Made by a program: the position numbers and the translations under genes | NCBI RefSeq assembly: GCF_036013975.1 | Contig: NZ_CP107904.1 | Span: 1,488,001-1,552,000, forward strand | Length of the DNA stretch: 64,000 nucleotides | From: Kitasatospora sp. NBC_00458 | Lineage (GTDB): Bacteria; Actinomycetota; Actinomycetes; Streptomycetales; Streptomycetaceae | Direction of reading: 5' to 3' | Notes under the pieces: model-generated | Database searches by the model: none | What the model was told of the DNA's origin: nothing | The model's input: the letters and a program-made list of their open reading frames with translations, nothing else | Shown: piece after piece, positions 9,106 through 18,671 of the stretch | Position numbering within the stretch: the first letter of the stretch is position 1 | How the letters are laid out: the number at the start of each line of letters is the position of its first letter

Positions 9106-9918
9106 ATGGCCGGCACGCACACACGGATCACGAACGGCGTCGACGGGGTGATCCGGCGGCTGCGGGTGATCGGGGCCGGACTTCCGCCCGGCGACGGGGT
9201 GGCGGTCTTCAACCGGATGTACCTGACCGTGACGGAGACGGTCCGGGCCCGGCTCGGGGAGTTCTCCGATCCTGGCGCCGTGGCCGAGCTGGACGTGCTG
9301 TTCGCCGGGCGCTACCTGCTGGCCGTGGACGCCGTCGCGGGCGGGCGGCGGCCGCCGGCCTGCTGGCGGCCGCTGTTCGGGCTGCGGGCGGACCCGGAGG
9401 TCCATCCGGTGCAGTTCGCGCTGGCCGGGATGAACGCGCACATCCAGCACGACCTGCCGCTCGCCGTCGTCGACGCCTGCCGACGACTGGGCTGCGGGCC
9501 CGAGCAGCTGGCCGCCGACTACCACCGGATCAACGGGCTGCTGGCCGGGGTGGAGGCGGAGGTCCGGGAGCAGCTGATGCCCGGACCGGACCTGCTGGAG
9601 CGGGTCGAGCCGCTGACCCACCGGATCGGCGCGTGGTCGGTCGACGCGGCCCGGGACGCGGCCTGGTCGTCCGTCCGGGTGCTCTGGGAACTGCGCGGGC
9701 TGCCGGGCGCGGCGGCGGCGTTCACGGCGACGCTGGACGGCGCGGTCGGGCTGCTGGGGCGCGCGCTGCTCGCCCCGCTGGGCCTCCCCCGCCCGGCCGG
9801 GACTCCGGCGGGGACTCCGACCGGGGCCCCGGCGGGCGGAGCGGCGGGCGGAGCGGCGCCGGCCGGGCGACTCCCCCTCGCGAGGAGCCGACCGGCCGGC
9901 GGTGCGCGGAGCCGCTAG
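9106..9918 (+). CDS. DUF5995 family protein
   Basis: The 270-residue protein matches the actinobacterial DUF5995 family. The hallmark stretch is RPPACWRPLFGLR followed by HPVQFALAGMNAHIQHDLPLAVV (about residues 83-130). The repeated histidines suggest a helical metal- or ligand-binding bundle, but the function is unknown. A Shine-Dalgarno GGAGGG precedes the ATG by about 6 nt. The final 45 residues are an Ala/Gly/Pro-rich low-complexity tail. It converges on guaB1 with a 60-bp gap. Confidence 0.85.
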   Translation: MAGTHTRITNGVDGVIRRLRVIGAGLPPGDGVAVFNRMYLTVTETVRARLGEFSDPGAVAELDVLFAGRYLLAVDAVAGGRRPPACWRPLFGLRADPEVHPVQFALAGMNAHIQHDLPLAVVDACRRLGCGPEQLAADYHRINGLLAGVEAEVREQLMPGPDLLERVEPLTHRIGAWSVDAARDAAWSSVRVLWELRGLPGAAAAFTATLDGAVGLLGRALLAPLGLPRPAGTPAGTPTGAPAGGAAGGAAPAGRLPLARSRPAGGARSR

Positions 9919-9978
9919 GGGGCGTGTGTGCAAAGTCGCCGCGGCCCCGGCGGGACTCTGCCGGCACGCCCCTGGCCG

Positions 9979-11445
<1,467 letters not shown>

Positions 11446-11591
11446 TTACACCTCGGGTGCGGGTGCGGCACGGCCGCAGGGCGCACTCGGGCGCCCCTGC
11501 ACCCAACGTTCGATTCTCCGACACCCTGCGGGCAAACGCCAGTTCGCAGGGGTTTGCTGGTGCACCGCACAAGCGGTGATCACCGATCGGG

Positions 11592-11620
11592 GGAAAGTGT
11601 TGGAGGTTCCTCCAAGTTTC
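11592..11620. promoter_or_regulatory. Perfect palindrome between guaB1 and the SDR-like gene
   Basis: The core TTGGAGGTTCCTCCAA (11600-11615) has 7-bp perfect arms around TT. It is flanked by ggaaa on the left (11592-11596) and tttcc on the right, giving a longer imperfect dyad. It lies about 35 bp upstream of a TAGCAT hexamer (11651-11656) that could be a -10 box for the rightward gene. A second, weaker dyad (GCAAAC 11532-11537, GTTTGC 11552-11557) is nearby. No gene is seen in 11419-11731. Confidence 0.6.
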
Positions 11621-11731
11621 CGCTTTTCGCCCCGGCCAGGCCCGCTCCCGTAGCATTCACGCGGTAACGGCGGTGGCGAACGGCGACGGCCACAGCAGCG
11701 GCGAGCAGCGAACAGGGAAGCGGCAACAGGC

Positions 11732-13237
11732 ATGACGGCGGGCGTGGGCATCGAGCAGGACAACGGCACCGAGACCGCCGAGGAGATCGACTACGGCCCC
11801 GGCCTCGACCCGGAGCGGCTGAAGCTCTGCCTGGACGTCCTGGCCGAACTCGACCGGCTGCACGTCGACCACCCGGACGCGATCACCGTCCGCCAGGCCG
11901 TCGGCGGCGTGTTCCGCACCCTCAAGCAGCGCCGCCGCCAGGAGACCCGGGCCCGCAAGACCGCCAACGACCGCGAGGTCACCGCGAAGACCGCGACCGG
12001 CGCACCGACCCGGATCGACGACGAGACGGCCGGCGCCTTCGGCCTGACCACCGTCACCACCAGCGAGATCGCCGGCATCCTGGAGCGCCCCCGCTCCTGC
12101 TACATCTGCAAGCAGCGGTACGTGGAGGTCGACGCCTTCTACCACAACCTCTGCCAGAACTGCGCCGTCAAGAACCGGGCCCGCCGGGACGCCCGCGCCG
12201 ACCTCACGGGCAAGCGCGCGCTGCTCACCGGCGGCCGGGCCAAGATCGGCATGTACATCGCGCTGATGCTGCTGCGCGACGGCGCCCACACCACCATCAC
12301 CACGCGCTTCCCGAACGACGCCATCCGCCGCTTCACGGCGATGCCGGACAGCGCCGACTGGCTGCACCGGCTCAAGGTCGTCGGCATCGACCTGCGCGAC
12401 CCGGCCCAGGTCATGGCGCTGGCCGACGAGGTCGCCGCGGACGGCCCGCTGGACATCCTGATCAACAACGCCGCGCAGACGGTCCGCCGCCCGCCGGAGT
12501 CCTACCGCGAGCTGCTCGCCGCCGAGTCGGCGCCGCTGCCGGCCGGGATGCTGCCGCAGTCCACCACCATCGGGCGGTTCGGCAGCGGCAGCGTCGACCT
12601 GCCGGCGCTGCCGCAGCAGGCGGGCGGCGGGGGCGAGCGGATCTCCGCCGACGACGTCACCTCGCTCGCCCTGGTCACCGGCTCGGCGACGCCCGCGCGG
12701 ATCGAGGCCGGTACGGCGATCGACGCCGGCGGCCTGGTGCCCGACCTCGCGGACACCAACAGCTGGGTGCAGACCGTCAGCGAGGTCGGCCCGGTCGAGC
12801 TGCTGGAGGTGCAGCTCTGCAACTCCACCGCGCCGTTCATCCTGATCAGCCGGCTCCGCCCGGCGATGGCCGCCTCCGCCTCCCGGCGCAAGTACGTGGT
12901 CAACGTCTCGGCGATGGAGGGCGTGTTCAAGCGCGGCTACAAGGGCGCCGGCCACCCGCACACCAACATGGCCAAGGCCGCGCTGAACATGCTCACCCGC
13001 ACCAGCGCCCAGGAGATGTTCGAGAACGACGGCATCCTGATGACCGCCGTGGACACCGGCTGGATCACCGACGAGCGCCCGCACCCGGACAAGATGCGGC
13101 TCGCCGAGGAGGGCTTCCACGCCCCGCTCGACCTGGTCGACGGCGCGGCCCGGGTCTACGACCCGATCGTCCGCGGCGAGCAGGGCGAGGACCTGTACGG
13201 CTGCTTCCTGAAGGACTTCGACCGCTCCGCCTGGTGA
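11732..13237 (+). CDS. Zinc-motif SDR-like protein with altered catalytic tyrosine
   Basis: The 501-residue protein has an N-terminal helical region (1-115). A four-cysteine motif follows, C123-x2-C126 and C141-x2-C144, which probably binds zinc. A Rossmann domain begins near residue 158. The cofactor loop reads TGGRAKIG instead of TGxxxGIG. The NNA motif (ILINNAAQT) and a serine (NVSAMEG) are present. At the place of YxxxK the sequence is TNMAK, so the lysine is kept but the tyrosine is a threonine. An insertion of about 85 residues (PPESYRELLAAE to SWVQTVSE) separates the NNA and serine motifs. It may bind NAD(P) without standard SDR catalysis. The start is ATG 11732. Function is unknown; the divergent GuaB1 gene is the only contextual hint. 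Confidence 0.87.
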   Translation: MTAGVGIEQDNGTETAEEIDYGPGLDPERLKLCLDVLAELDRLHVDHPDAITVRQAVGGVFRTLKQRRRQETRARKTANDREVTAKTATGAPTRIDDETAGAFGLTTVTTSEIAGILERPRSCYICKQRYVEVDAFYHNLCQNCAVKNRARRDARADLTGKRALLTGGRAKIGMYIALMLLRDGAHTTITTRFPNDAIRRFTAMPDSADWLHRLKVVGIDLRDPAQVMALADEVAADGPLDILINNAAQTVRRPPESYRELLAAESAPLPAGMLPQSTTIGRFGSGSVDLPALPQQAGGGGERISADDVTSLALVTGSATPARIEAGTAIDAGGLVPDLADTNSWVQTVSEVGPVELLEVQLCNSTAPFILISRLRPAMAASASRRKYVVNVSAMEGVFKRGYKGAGHPHTNMAKAALNMLTRTSAQEMFENDGILMTAVDTGWITDERPHPDKMRLAEEGFHAPLDLVDGAARVYDPIVRGEQGEDLYGCFLKDFDRSAW

Positions 13238-13283
13238 CGCCCGCGGGCGGACCGGCGGGCACCACCCACGGGGAGGAACAGCG

Positions 13284-13748
13284 TTGACGACGCCGACGAC
13301 CGCACCGATGCTCGGTGCCGGGGTGATCGTGCCCACCGGGGACGGCCGGGTGCTGCTCGGCCGGCGGACCACCGCAGGCGAGCCGCCCACCTGGAGCCTG
13401 CCCGGCGGCAAGGTCGACACCGGGGAGTCCTTCGAGGAGACCGCCGCCCGCGAGCTGGCCGAGGAGACCGGGATCGTGCTGCCCGCCGCGGAGATGCGGG
13501 TGCTCGCCGTGCTGCTCGACCACGAGCTGGGCCGCCCCCGGGTGACCGCGGCGGTGCTCGCCCCGCCGAGCCTGGCCGCCGCCGTGGTCACCGAGCCGCA
13601 CGCCTGCGGCGGCTGGGAGCGGTTCCCGCTGGACGCGCTGCCGGGCCCGGTGTTCTACCCGTCCGCGCTCGTCCTCGGCAGCTGGCGCCCGGAGCTCGGC
13701 GACGTGCGGCGGGCCGGGACGCACGCGTACCCCGTCCCCGGCCGGTAG
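13284..13748 (+). CDS. NUDIX hydrolase
   Basis: The 154-residue protein carries a complete Nudix box, from GGKVDTGESF to RELAEETGI (about residues 47-69), with the metal-binding glutamates. The family hydrolyses nucleoside-diphosphate-linked compounds. A C-terminal FYPSALVLGSW stretch is common in actinobacterial members. The start is TTG 13284, decided by GGAGGAA at 13272-13278 six bases upstream. It lies 46 bp after the SDR-like gene and may be cotranscribed. The stop codon TAG lies at the edge of a long hairpin. Confidence 0.9.
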   Translation: MTTPTTAPMLGAGVIVPTGDGRVLLGRRTTAGEPPTWSLPGGKVDTGESFEETAARELAEETGIVLPAAEMRVLAVLLDHELGRPRVTAAVLAPPSLAAAVVTEPHACGGWERFPLDALPGPVFYPSALVLGSWRPELGDVRRAGTHAYPVPGR

Positions 13749-13760
13749 CCGGGGACGGGG
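13730..13760 (+). terminator. 13-bp perfect hairpin containing the NUDIX stop codon
   Basis: Arms CCCCGTCCCCGGC (13730-13742) and its exact complement (13748-13760) enclose cggta. The NUDIX stop (13746-13748) falls at the loop/stem boundary. The hairpin lies between convergent genes and probably ends transcription rightward. Confidence 0.75.
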
Positions 13761-13772
13761 CACCGGCCCGGC

Positions 13773-13818
13773 CCCCGGAGGGCCGTGGTCGGCATCCCCG
13801 GAGGGCCGTGGTCGGCAT
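13773..13818. repeat. 23-bp direct repeat, two copies
   Basis: A 23-bp unit with core ggagggccgtggtcggcat is present twice in tandem (13773-13795 and 13796-13818), followed by a partial third start. It sits between the convergent NUDIX and permease genes. Confidence 0.8.
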
Positions 13819-13886
13819 CCCCGGGGGCCGGGCGACCCGCCGGCGCGGGCCGCCCCTGGCGGGCCGATCGCAACCGGCCCGGGCGG

Positions 13887-16121
13887 TCAGCCGTTGCGGG
13901 CCGCCTCGGGGCCGGTGAGCCGCCTCAGGAGCGGCAGCGTGGAGGCGATGATCCCCAGCGAGGCCACCAGCCCCAGCACGACCAGGGCGAAGTACACCGC
14001 TCCCGGCGAGACCAGGTCGTAGTCCATCTGCGACTTGAGGAACATCGCCGCCGCGCCGAAGCCCGTCCCCGTGGAGACCGCGGCGACCACGAGCAGCGGC
14101 AGCCCGCTCTCCAGGCCGATCACCCGCTGCAGCAGCCGCAGCGGCGCACCGGTGAGCCGGAGCATCGCGAACGGCCGGCGCCGGTCGGAGAGCCCCGCCA
14201 CCACGCTGACCGCGAGGCTGCACCCGGCGATCGGCAGGGTGGTGAGCAGCACGACGTCGGCGAGCTGCCGCCAGCCGGCCAGTTCCTGCTGCTGGGTGGA
14301 GCCCCAGTCGGCGACCATCCGCGCGACCTGGTCCGGGAACTCCCGGGACAGCAGGGTGCGGGTCTGCTCCATGGCCGCCTTCGAACCGTCGGTCGTCACG
14401 TAGAGCGCGGCGACGGGCAGCGCCGCGACCTCGTCCGCGGTGACCGGCGCGGTCGGCCACTCCACCTCCGCCTGGGAGCGCAGGTCGAGGAGGCCGTGCT
14501 GCGGGACGGCCGCCACGCCCGCACCGGCCGCGCAGTGGCCCAGCACCGGGGCGGTGGCGAGATCCGAGCAGGCGACCAGGACGGGCACCCAGCCGGGCGG
14601 GTCCTGCGGGTCCCGGGCCACTCCGGCCGGGTTGGAGTGCGCCACGACGAGCCCCTTGAAGCCCGGCACGGCGCGCAGTCCGGCCAGTACGTGCTCCGGC
14701 GCGGAGGCGGCCATCGGCGGCTCGTCCATCCTCACGCCGTGCTCCACCGCGGTCCGGGTGGCCGGGTCGCCGCTGAGCGCACCGCGGTTGGCGTCGATGG
14801 TGCCGATGATGGCGACGGTCGCGGTGGTGACGAAGAGGGCCAGGACCAGGCCGGCCACCGACCGGAACCCGGCCTTGGGGTCGTCCGCCAGCCGTCGCAC
14901 CGCGATCAGGGTGGCGGGGCGGCTCGTCCGGGCGGCGACCAGCCGGGCGGCGGTCATCGTCAGCCAGGGGCCGGCGATCACCAGGCCGAGCATGATCACC
15001 AGGAAGCCGGTCAGGTAGGCGGCGGTCTGCCCGTCGGTGGTCTCCGGGCGGCGGCCGACGAACCAGCCGAGTTCGGCGAGTCCGGCGAGCAGCGGCACGA
15101 CCCGCCAGGCCGTCGGCGGCTTCGGGGTGACCCGGCGGGAGACGCCGAGCGGGGAGATGGTGACCCGGCGCAGCGCCAGCCGGGCGGCGGCGGCCGCGAC
15201 CAGCGGGACGCCCAGCAGGACGGCCACCGCCTGGACCGGGGTGAGCACGAGGTCGTCGAGGAAGAAGCGCCGGCCGGTGAAGGGGACGGTCGCCACCAGC
15301 GGGCGCAGCAGCAGGTGGACGGCGAAGCCGAGCACCGTCCCGGCGGCCGAGGCGACGACGGACTCCACCGTCGAGATCACGGTGATCTGCCGCGGGGTCG
15401 CGCCGACCAGGCGCATCGCGGCGTAGCGCTGCTCCCTGGTGGCCGCGGAGAGCCGGGTCGCGGTGCCGATGAAGATCAGCACGGGGAAGAGCAGGGCCCC
15501 CGCGACGACGGAGAGGATGAGCGTCATGGCGTCGCCGCGCACGCCCATGCCCGGGCACTCCTGGCTGCTGTCGCAGCCGGCCGGCAGCGTGGTCGCGATG
15601 CTGGTGACCTGCCGCGCCCCCGGCCGGGCGGAGAGCTCCTCCGGGCTCTGGCCGACCAGGGCGAGCAGCGAGTCCGGGGACCGCAGGGCCTCGGCGCCGA
15701 CCTCGCCGACGAGCGTGCCGGGGAAGCGGTCCCCCAGCTCCACGGCCGGGGTCTCGCGGATCAGCTTCGCCAGGGCCGGGGAGGCGTAGTACTCGCCGGC
15801 CTTCGGCAGCGCGGGCACCCCCGGCGGGACGGGCGAGGTCGGACCGGTGCCGGCGACCTGGAGCCGGAGCAGTTCCTCGCCGTCGTAGTACTCGACGCTG
15901 TTGCGCCACCAGAGCGGGTCGGCGTCCGCCGTCCCGGTGCGGCTCGCGGCCGCGGAGTTGAGCCAGAGCACGCGGTCGTTGGACTTCTCGACGGCGTTGA
16001 TGCTGGCCAGCGTCGAGAGCAGCAGGCCGACGCCGATCGCCACCGCCGCAGTGATCGTCAGCAGTCGGAGGACGGCGGCCCGGCCCCCGCTGACGGCGAG
16101 CCGGAGGGCGAAGGGGATCAC
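13887..16121 (-). CDS. FtsX-like ABC transporter permease
   Basis: The 744-residue membrane protein has the FtsX/MacB layout: an N-terminal transmembrane segment (residues 18-40), a large extracytoplasmic domain to about 205, and a first group of three or four transmembrane helices. These include LILSVVAGALLFPVLIFIG followed by the conserved EQRYAAMRLVGATPRQI cytoplasmic loop. A second extracytoplasmic domain follows, then a final group of helices with a second copy of the loop (RRPFAMLRLTGAPLRLL). The duplicated FtsX module shows that a full permease is encoded in one chain. Its start overlaps the ATPase stop by 4 bp. It probably exports a lipid, peptide or drug, or works mechanically; the substrate is unknown. 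Confidence 0.93.
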   Translation of the reverse strand: MIPFALRLAVSGGRAAVLRLLTITAAVAIGVGLLLSTLASINAVEKSNDRVLWLNSAAASRTGTADADPLWWRNSVEYYDGEELLRLQVAGTGPTSPVPPGVPALPKAGEYYASPALAKLIRETPAVELGDRFPGTLVGEVGAEALRSPDSLLALVGQSPEELSARPGARQVTSIATTLPAGCDSSQECPGMGVRGDAMTLILSVVAGALLFPVLIFIGTATRLSAATREQRYAAMRLVGATPRQITVISTVESVVASAAGTVLGFAVHLLLRPLVATVPFTGRRFFLDDLVLTPVQAVAVLLGVPLVAAAAARLALRRVTISPLGVSRRVTPKPPTAWRVVPLLAGLAELGWFVGRRPETTDGQTAAYLTGFLVIMLGLVIAGPWLTMTAARLVAARTSRPATLIAVRRLADDPKAGFRSVAGLVLALFVTTATVAIIGTIDANRGALSGDPATRTAVEHGVRMDEPPMAASAPEHVLAGLRAVPGFKGLVVAHSNPAGVARDPQDPPGWVPVLVACSDLATAPVLGHCAAGAGVAAVPQHGLLDLRSQAEVEWPTAPVTADEVAALPVAALYVTTDGSKAAMEQTRTLLSREFPDQVARMVADWGSTQQQELAGWRQLADVVLLTTLPIAGCSLAVSVVAGLSDRRRPFAMLRLTGAPLRLLQRVIGLESGLPLLVVAAVSTGTGFGAAAMFLKSQMDYDLVSPGAVYFALVVLGLVASLGIIASTLPLLRRLTGPEAARNG

Positions 16122-16828
16122 GAGGCGACCCGCTGCGGCGCGGCGGCCGGGGTGCGGCCGGAGCCGAGCGTCCTGGCCCTGCCGTCCCGGACGACCGCCT
16201 CGCGGTCGGCGTAGGCGGCGACCCGGGGCTCGTGGGTGACCAGGACGACCGTGGTGCCCTGGGAACGGGCCGCGTCGACCATCAGGTCCATCACCTGCTC
16301 TCCGGTGAGCGAGTCCAGCGCGCCGGTCGGCTCGTCGGCGAAGAGCACCCGGGGGCGGGTCACCAGGCCGCGGGCGAGGGCCACCCGCTGGGCCTGACCG
16401 CCGGACAGCTCGCCGGAGCGGCGGCCCCCCATGCCGTCCAGACCGAGCCGGGCGAACCAGGGCCGCGCCTCGGCGAGCGCGGCGGCCCGGCGGACGCCGT
16501 TGAGCAGCAGCGGCAGGGCGACGTTCTCCTCGGCGGTCAGCTCGGGGACGAGCTGGCCGAACTGGAAGACGAAGCCGAACCGGTCCCGCCGCAGGGCGCT
16601 GCGCCGGGCCTCGTTCATGGTGTCGATCCGCTGCCCGTCGAAGTGCACCTCCCCCGCGTCGGGGACGAGGATGCCCGCCAGGCAGTGCAGCAGGGTGGAC
16701 TTGCCGGAGCCGCTCGGGCCCATCACGGCCAGCACCTCGCCGGCCTCGACGGCCAGGTCGGCGCCGCGCAGGGCGGGGGTCTCGCCGAAGGCGAGTTCGA
16801 CGGAACGGGCTTCGATCAGCGGGCTCAT
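16118..16828 (-). CDS. ABC transporter ATP-binding protein (MacB/LolD type)
   Basis: The 236-residue ATPase carries Walker A GPSGSGKST (about 36-44), a Q-loop FVFQFGQLVPEL, the signature LSGGQAQRVALAR, Walker B VLFADEPTGALDS and the H-loop VTHE. The LolD/MacB type matches the adjacent FtsX permease. The start is ATG 16828, with GGAGGT upstream; this ATG overlaps the PadR stop, and its own stop overlaps the permease start. The three genes are thus translationally coupled. An 18-residue longer form is possible but lacks a good ribosome site. Confidence 0.94.
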   Translation of the reverse strand: MSPLIEARSVELAFGETPALRGADLAVEAGEVLAVMGPSGSGKSTLLHCLAGILVPDAGEVHFDGQRIDTMNEARRSALRRDRFGFVFQFGQLVPELTAEENVALPLLLNGVRRAAALAEARPWFARLGLDGMGGRRSGELSGGQAQRVALARGLVTRPRVLFADEPTGALDSLTGEQVMDLMVDAARSQGTTVVLVTHEPRVAAYADREAVVRDGRARTLGSGRTPAAAPQRVAS

Positions 16829-17349
16829 GCGCGTACCTCCGCGGCGAGGGCGTCCAGGCGGGCCGTGGTCAGGTCGATCCACCGGAGGTCCGCCTCCAGG
16901 TGGAAGATGCCGTGGTCGGCGAGCAGGGCGTCGACCAGCGGGCCGGTGCGGCGCAGTTCGGTGAGCTCGCGCATCCGGCGCAGGTGGGCGGCGCGCTGGG
17001 TGTCGAGGTACTCCTCGGCGTCGCGGCCGAGCATCAGGGCGAGGACGACCTTGGTGAACAGCACCGACTGGAGGTTCGGCTCGGGGGCGACCGGCTCGGT
17101 GAGCCAGTGTTCGAACTCGGTCACCCCGGCGTCGGTGATGACGTAGCGCTTGCGCTCGGGTCCGTCGCCGGGCTCGGCCTCGCCCGCGACGACCTTGCCG
17201 TCCCGCGCCAGCCGGCCGAGCGTGGAATAGACCTGACCGTACGGCAGGGGCTTGCCCCGCCCGAAGAAGGCGTCGTAGTCGCGCTTGAGGTCGTAGCCGT
17301 GGCTCGGCTCACGCTCCAGCAGCCCGAGAAGGGTCAAAGGAACACTCAT
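16825..17349 (-). CDS. PadR-family transcriptional regulator
   Basis: The 174-residue protein has an N-terminal winged helix of the PadR type (LTLLGLLEREPSHGYDLKRDYDAFFG, then LPYGQVYSTLGRLARDGKV) and a C-terminal helical dimerisation domain. PadR proteins usually repress neighbouring transporter operons and release on binding a small ligand. It is the first gene of the coupled PadR-ATPase-permease operon, so it probably represses itself and the transporter. The ATG at 17349 has no Shine-Dalgarno sequence (ttcctccc precedes it), so translation may start on a leaderless or very short-leader mRNA. TATAC-type repeats lie directly upstream. Confidence 0.92.
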   Translation of the reverse strand: MSVPLTLLGLLEREPSHGYDLKRDYDAFFGRGKPLPYGQVYSTLGRLARDGKVVAGEAEPGDGPERKRYVITDAGVTEFEHWLTEPVAPEPNLQSVLFTKVVLALMLGRDAEEYLDTQRAAHLRRMRELTELRRTGPLVDALLADHGIFHLEADLRWIDLTTARLDALAAEVRA

Positions 17350-17358
17350 GGGAGGAAC

Positions 17359-17387
17359 ATACACCAGACGTATACTCCGAGTGTATA
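17359..17387. promoter_or_regulatory. Putative PadR operator, overlapping TATAC dyads
   Basis: TATACTCCGAGTGTATA (17371-17387) is a near-perfect dyad with one mismatch. It overlaps a second dyad ATAC-N7-GTAT (17359-17373). The block starts 10 bp upstream of the padR start and must overlap its promoter. This placement is typical of an autorepressor site. Confidence 0.65.
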
Positions 17388-17991
17388 GCTGCCGAGAATA
17401 CGGCCCCGATCTGCGAGAACTCGTGCTCGGCAAGGATTCTGAGTGAAAGTCGGACGATCCGGGGAAACGTGAGCGGGGGGCGGCCCCACACCGCCCCCCA
17501 CTCCGCACGGCGGCCCGGCGAGCCCCCACAGCGGGCCGGACCTCCGCGTCCCGGCACAAGGAGGACGCGGTCACCGTCAGCCTGCCCCGTCTCCGCCGCC
17601 GCGCCGAGGGCCGAACGTCCCTGTCCCGCCCCTTCTCCCACCCTTTTCCCGCCCCCTTCCGTTCCGCCGGCCGGCACGGCGGCGGCGCGGACGGGGGCGG
17701 TGGCCGGCGGGCGCAGGCGGCGCGGGCGGTCGCGGGGAGCGCGTGTGCTCCGCCGTGCTCCCGGGCGCACGGCGCGCACACCCTCCCGGACCACCCCCGA
17801 CACCGCCCCGACACCGCCCCGGGCGGACCCGTGGCGGGCCCGGCGCGGCCCCGTGGCCGACCGGCCGCGGACCGGCGGACGGCTCCCGGGCGGTGCGGGG
17901 CCGCACGGCTCTTGTGCCCGGGGGCCGCAGCGGGGGAGATTGGGTGGCGACGGGGGCCGAACAGCGCCAACAGCCGTGAGGAGCACGCATC
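17388..17991. other. Long gap without a recognisable gene
   Basis: About 600 bp separate padR from the Rv1733c-like gene. Open frames here translate to Pro/Arg/Gly/Ala-rich sequence on both strands with no domain. The left end is more AT-rich and holds small dyads (CGAGAACTCG at 17414-17423; GCCGAG 17391-17396 with CTCGGC 17426-17431). These may be promoter elements for padR. Confidence 0.5.
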
Positions 17992-18663
17992 GTGTCCAGC
18001 ACACCCCGCCCGGCCCGGCCCGCGTCGCTGCCCCGGCGGGCGGGCCGTCAGCTGCTCCGCGCCCTCGGCCGCCGCCACTCCCTGAGCCTGCGCGAACCGC
18101 TCGCCCGGCCGGTCGACCGGGCCCGCAGCCGGGCCTGGCTCGCCGCCGCCGTCGCCCTCGCCGTCGGACTGGCCGGCGTCGTCACCGCCGCCCTGGTCGG
18201 CTACCGCACCTCCGTGCGCACCACCGAGAGCGAGCGCGGCCGACTGCACCGGATCGAGGCCGCGGTGATCGGCAGGGTCCAGCCGGAGCAGCCCGCGAAC
18301 AGCCGCTGGACCGGCGGCTACGAGAACCGGGTGGAGGTCTCGACCGTCTGGACCGCCCCGGACGGCCGGACGCACGCCGGCACCGTCCAACTGCCGCGCA
18401 CCACCCTCACCCGGCCCACCGTCACCCTCTGGGTCGACGACGCCGGCGAGCCCGCCAGGACCCCCGAGACCCGGATCGGCCTCACCGTCGGCGCCGTCTG
18501 CACCGGCCTGGCCGGCGGTGCCACGCTGGCCACCCTGATCGGCGTCGCACTCGCCCTGCGGCTGCGCGCCCTCGACCGGCGGGCCGACCGCGACTGGCAG
18601 CGGTCCTGGGCCCGCTGGGAACCCCGATGGAGCGGCCGGACCAACCAGCCGCAGGAGGACTGA
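17992..18663 (+). CDS. Rv1733c-like two-helix membrane protein
   Basis: The 223-residue protein has a basic N-terminus and one transmembrane helix at about 50-72 (AWLAAAVALAVGLAGVVTAALVG). A predicted extracytoplasmic domain follows, with VSTVWTAPDGRTHAGTV, WVDDAGEP and a TP-rich stretch. A second helix lies at about 165-190, and a charged cytoplasmic tail ends the protein. This layout matches the actinobacterial Rv1733c family, which is abundant in Streptomyces and functionally uncharacterised. GTG 17992 is preceded by gaggag at 17978-17983. The GNAT gene starts 8 bp after the stop, so the two are likely one transcript. Confidence 0.82.
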   Translation: MSSTPRPARPASLPRRAGRQLLRALGRRHSLSLREPLARPVDRARSRAWLAAAVALAVGLAGVVTAALVGYRTSVRTTESERGRLHRIEAAVIGRVQPEQPANSRWTGGYENRVEVSTVWTAPDGRTHAGTVQLPRTTLTRPTVTLWVDDAGEPARTPETRIGLTVGAVCTGLAGGATLATLIGVALALRLRALDRRADRDWQRSWARWEPRWSGRTNQPQED

Positions 18664-18671
18664 GGAGCACC

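Noticed and set aside
17469..17991. Long upstream extension of the GNAT frame as a gene
   Set aside because: It is Pro/Arg/Gly-rich, with no ribosome site and no domain. The GNAT begins cleanly at 18672.
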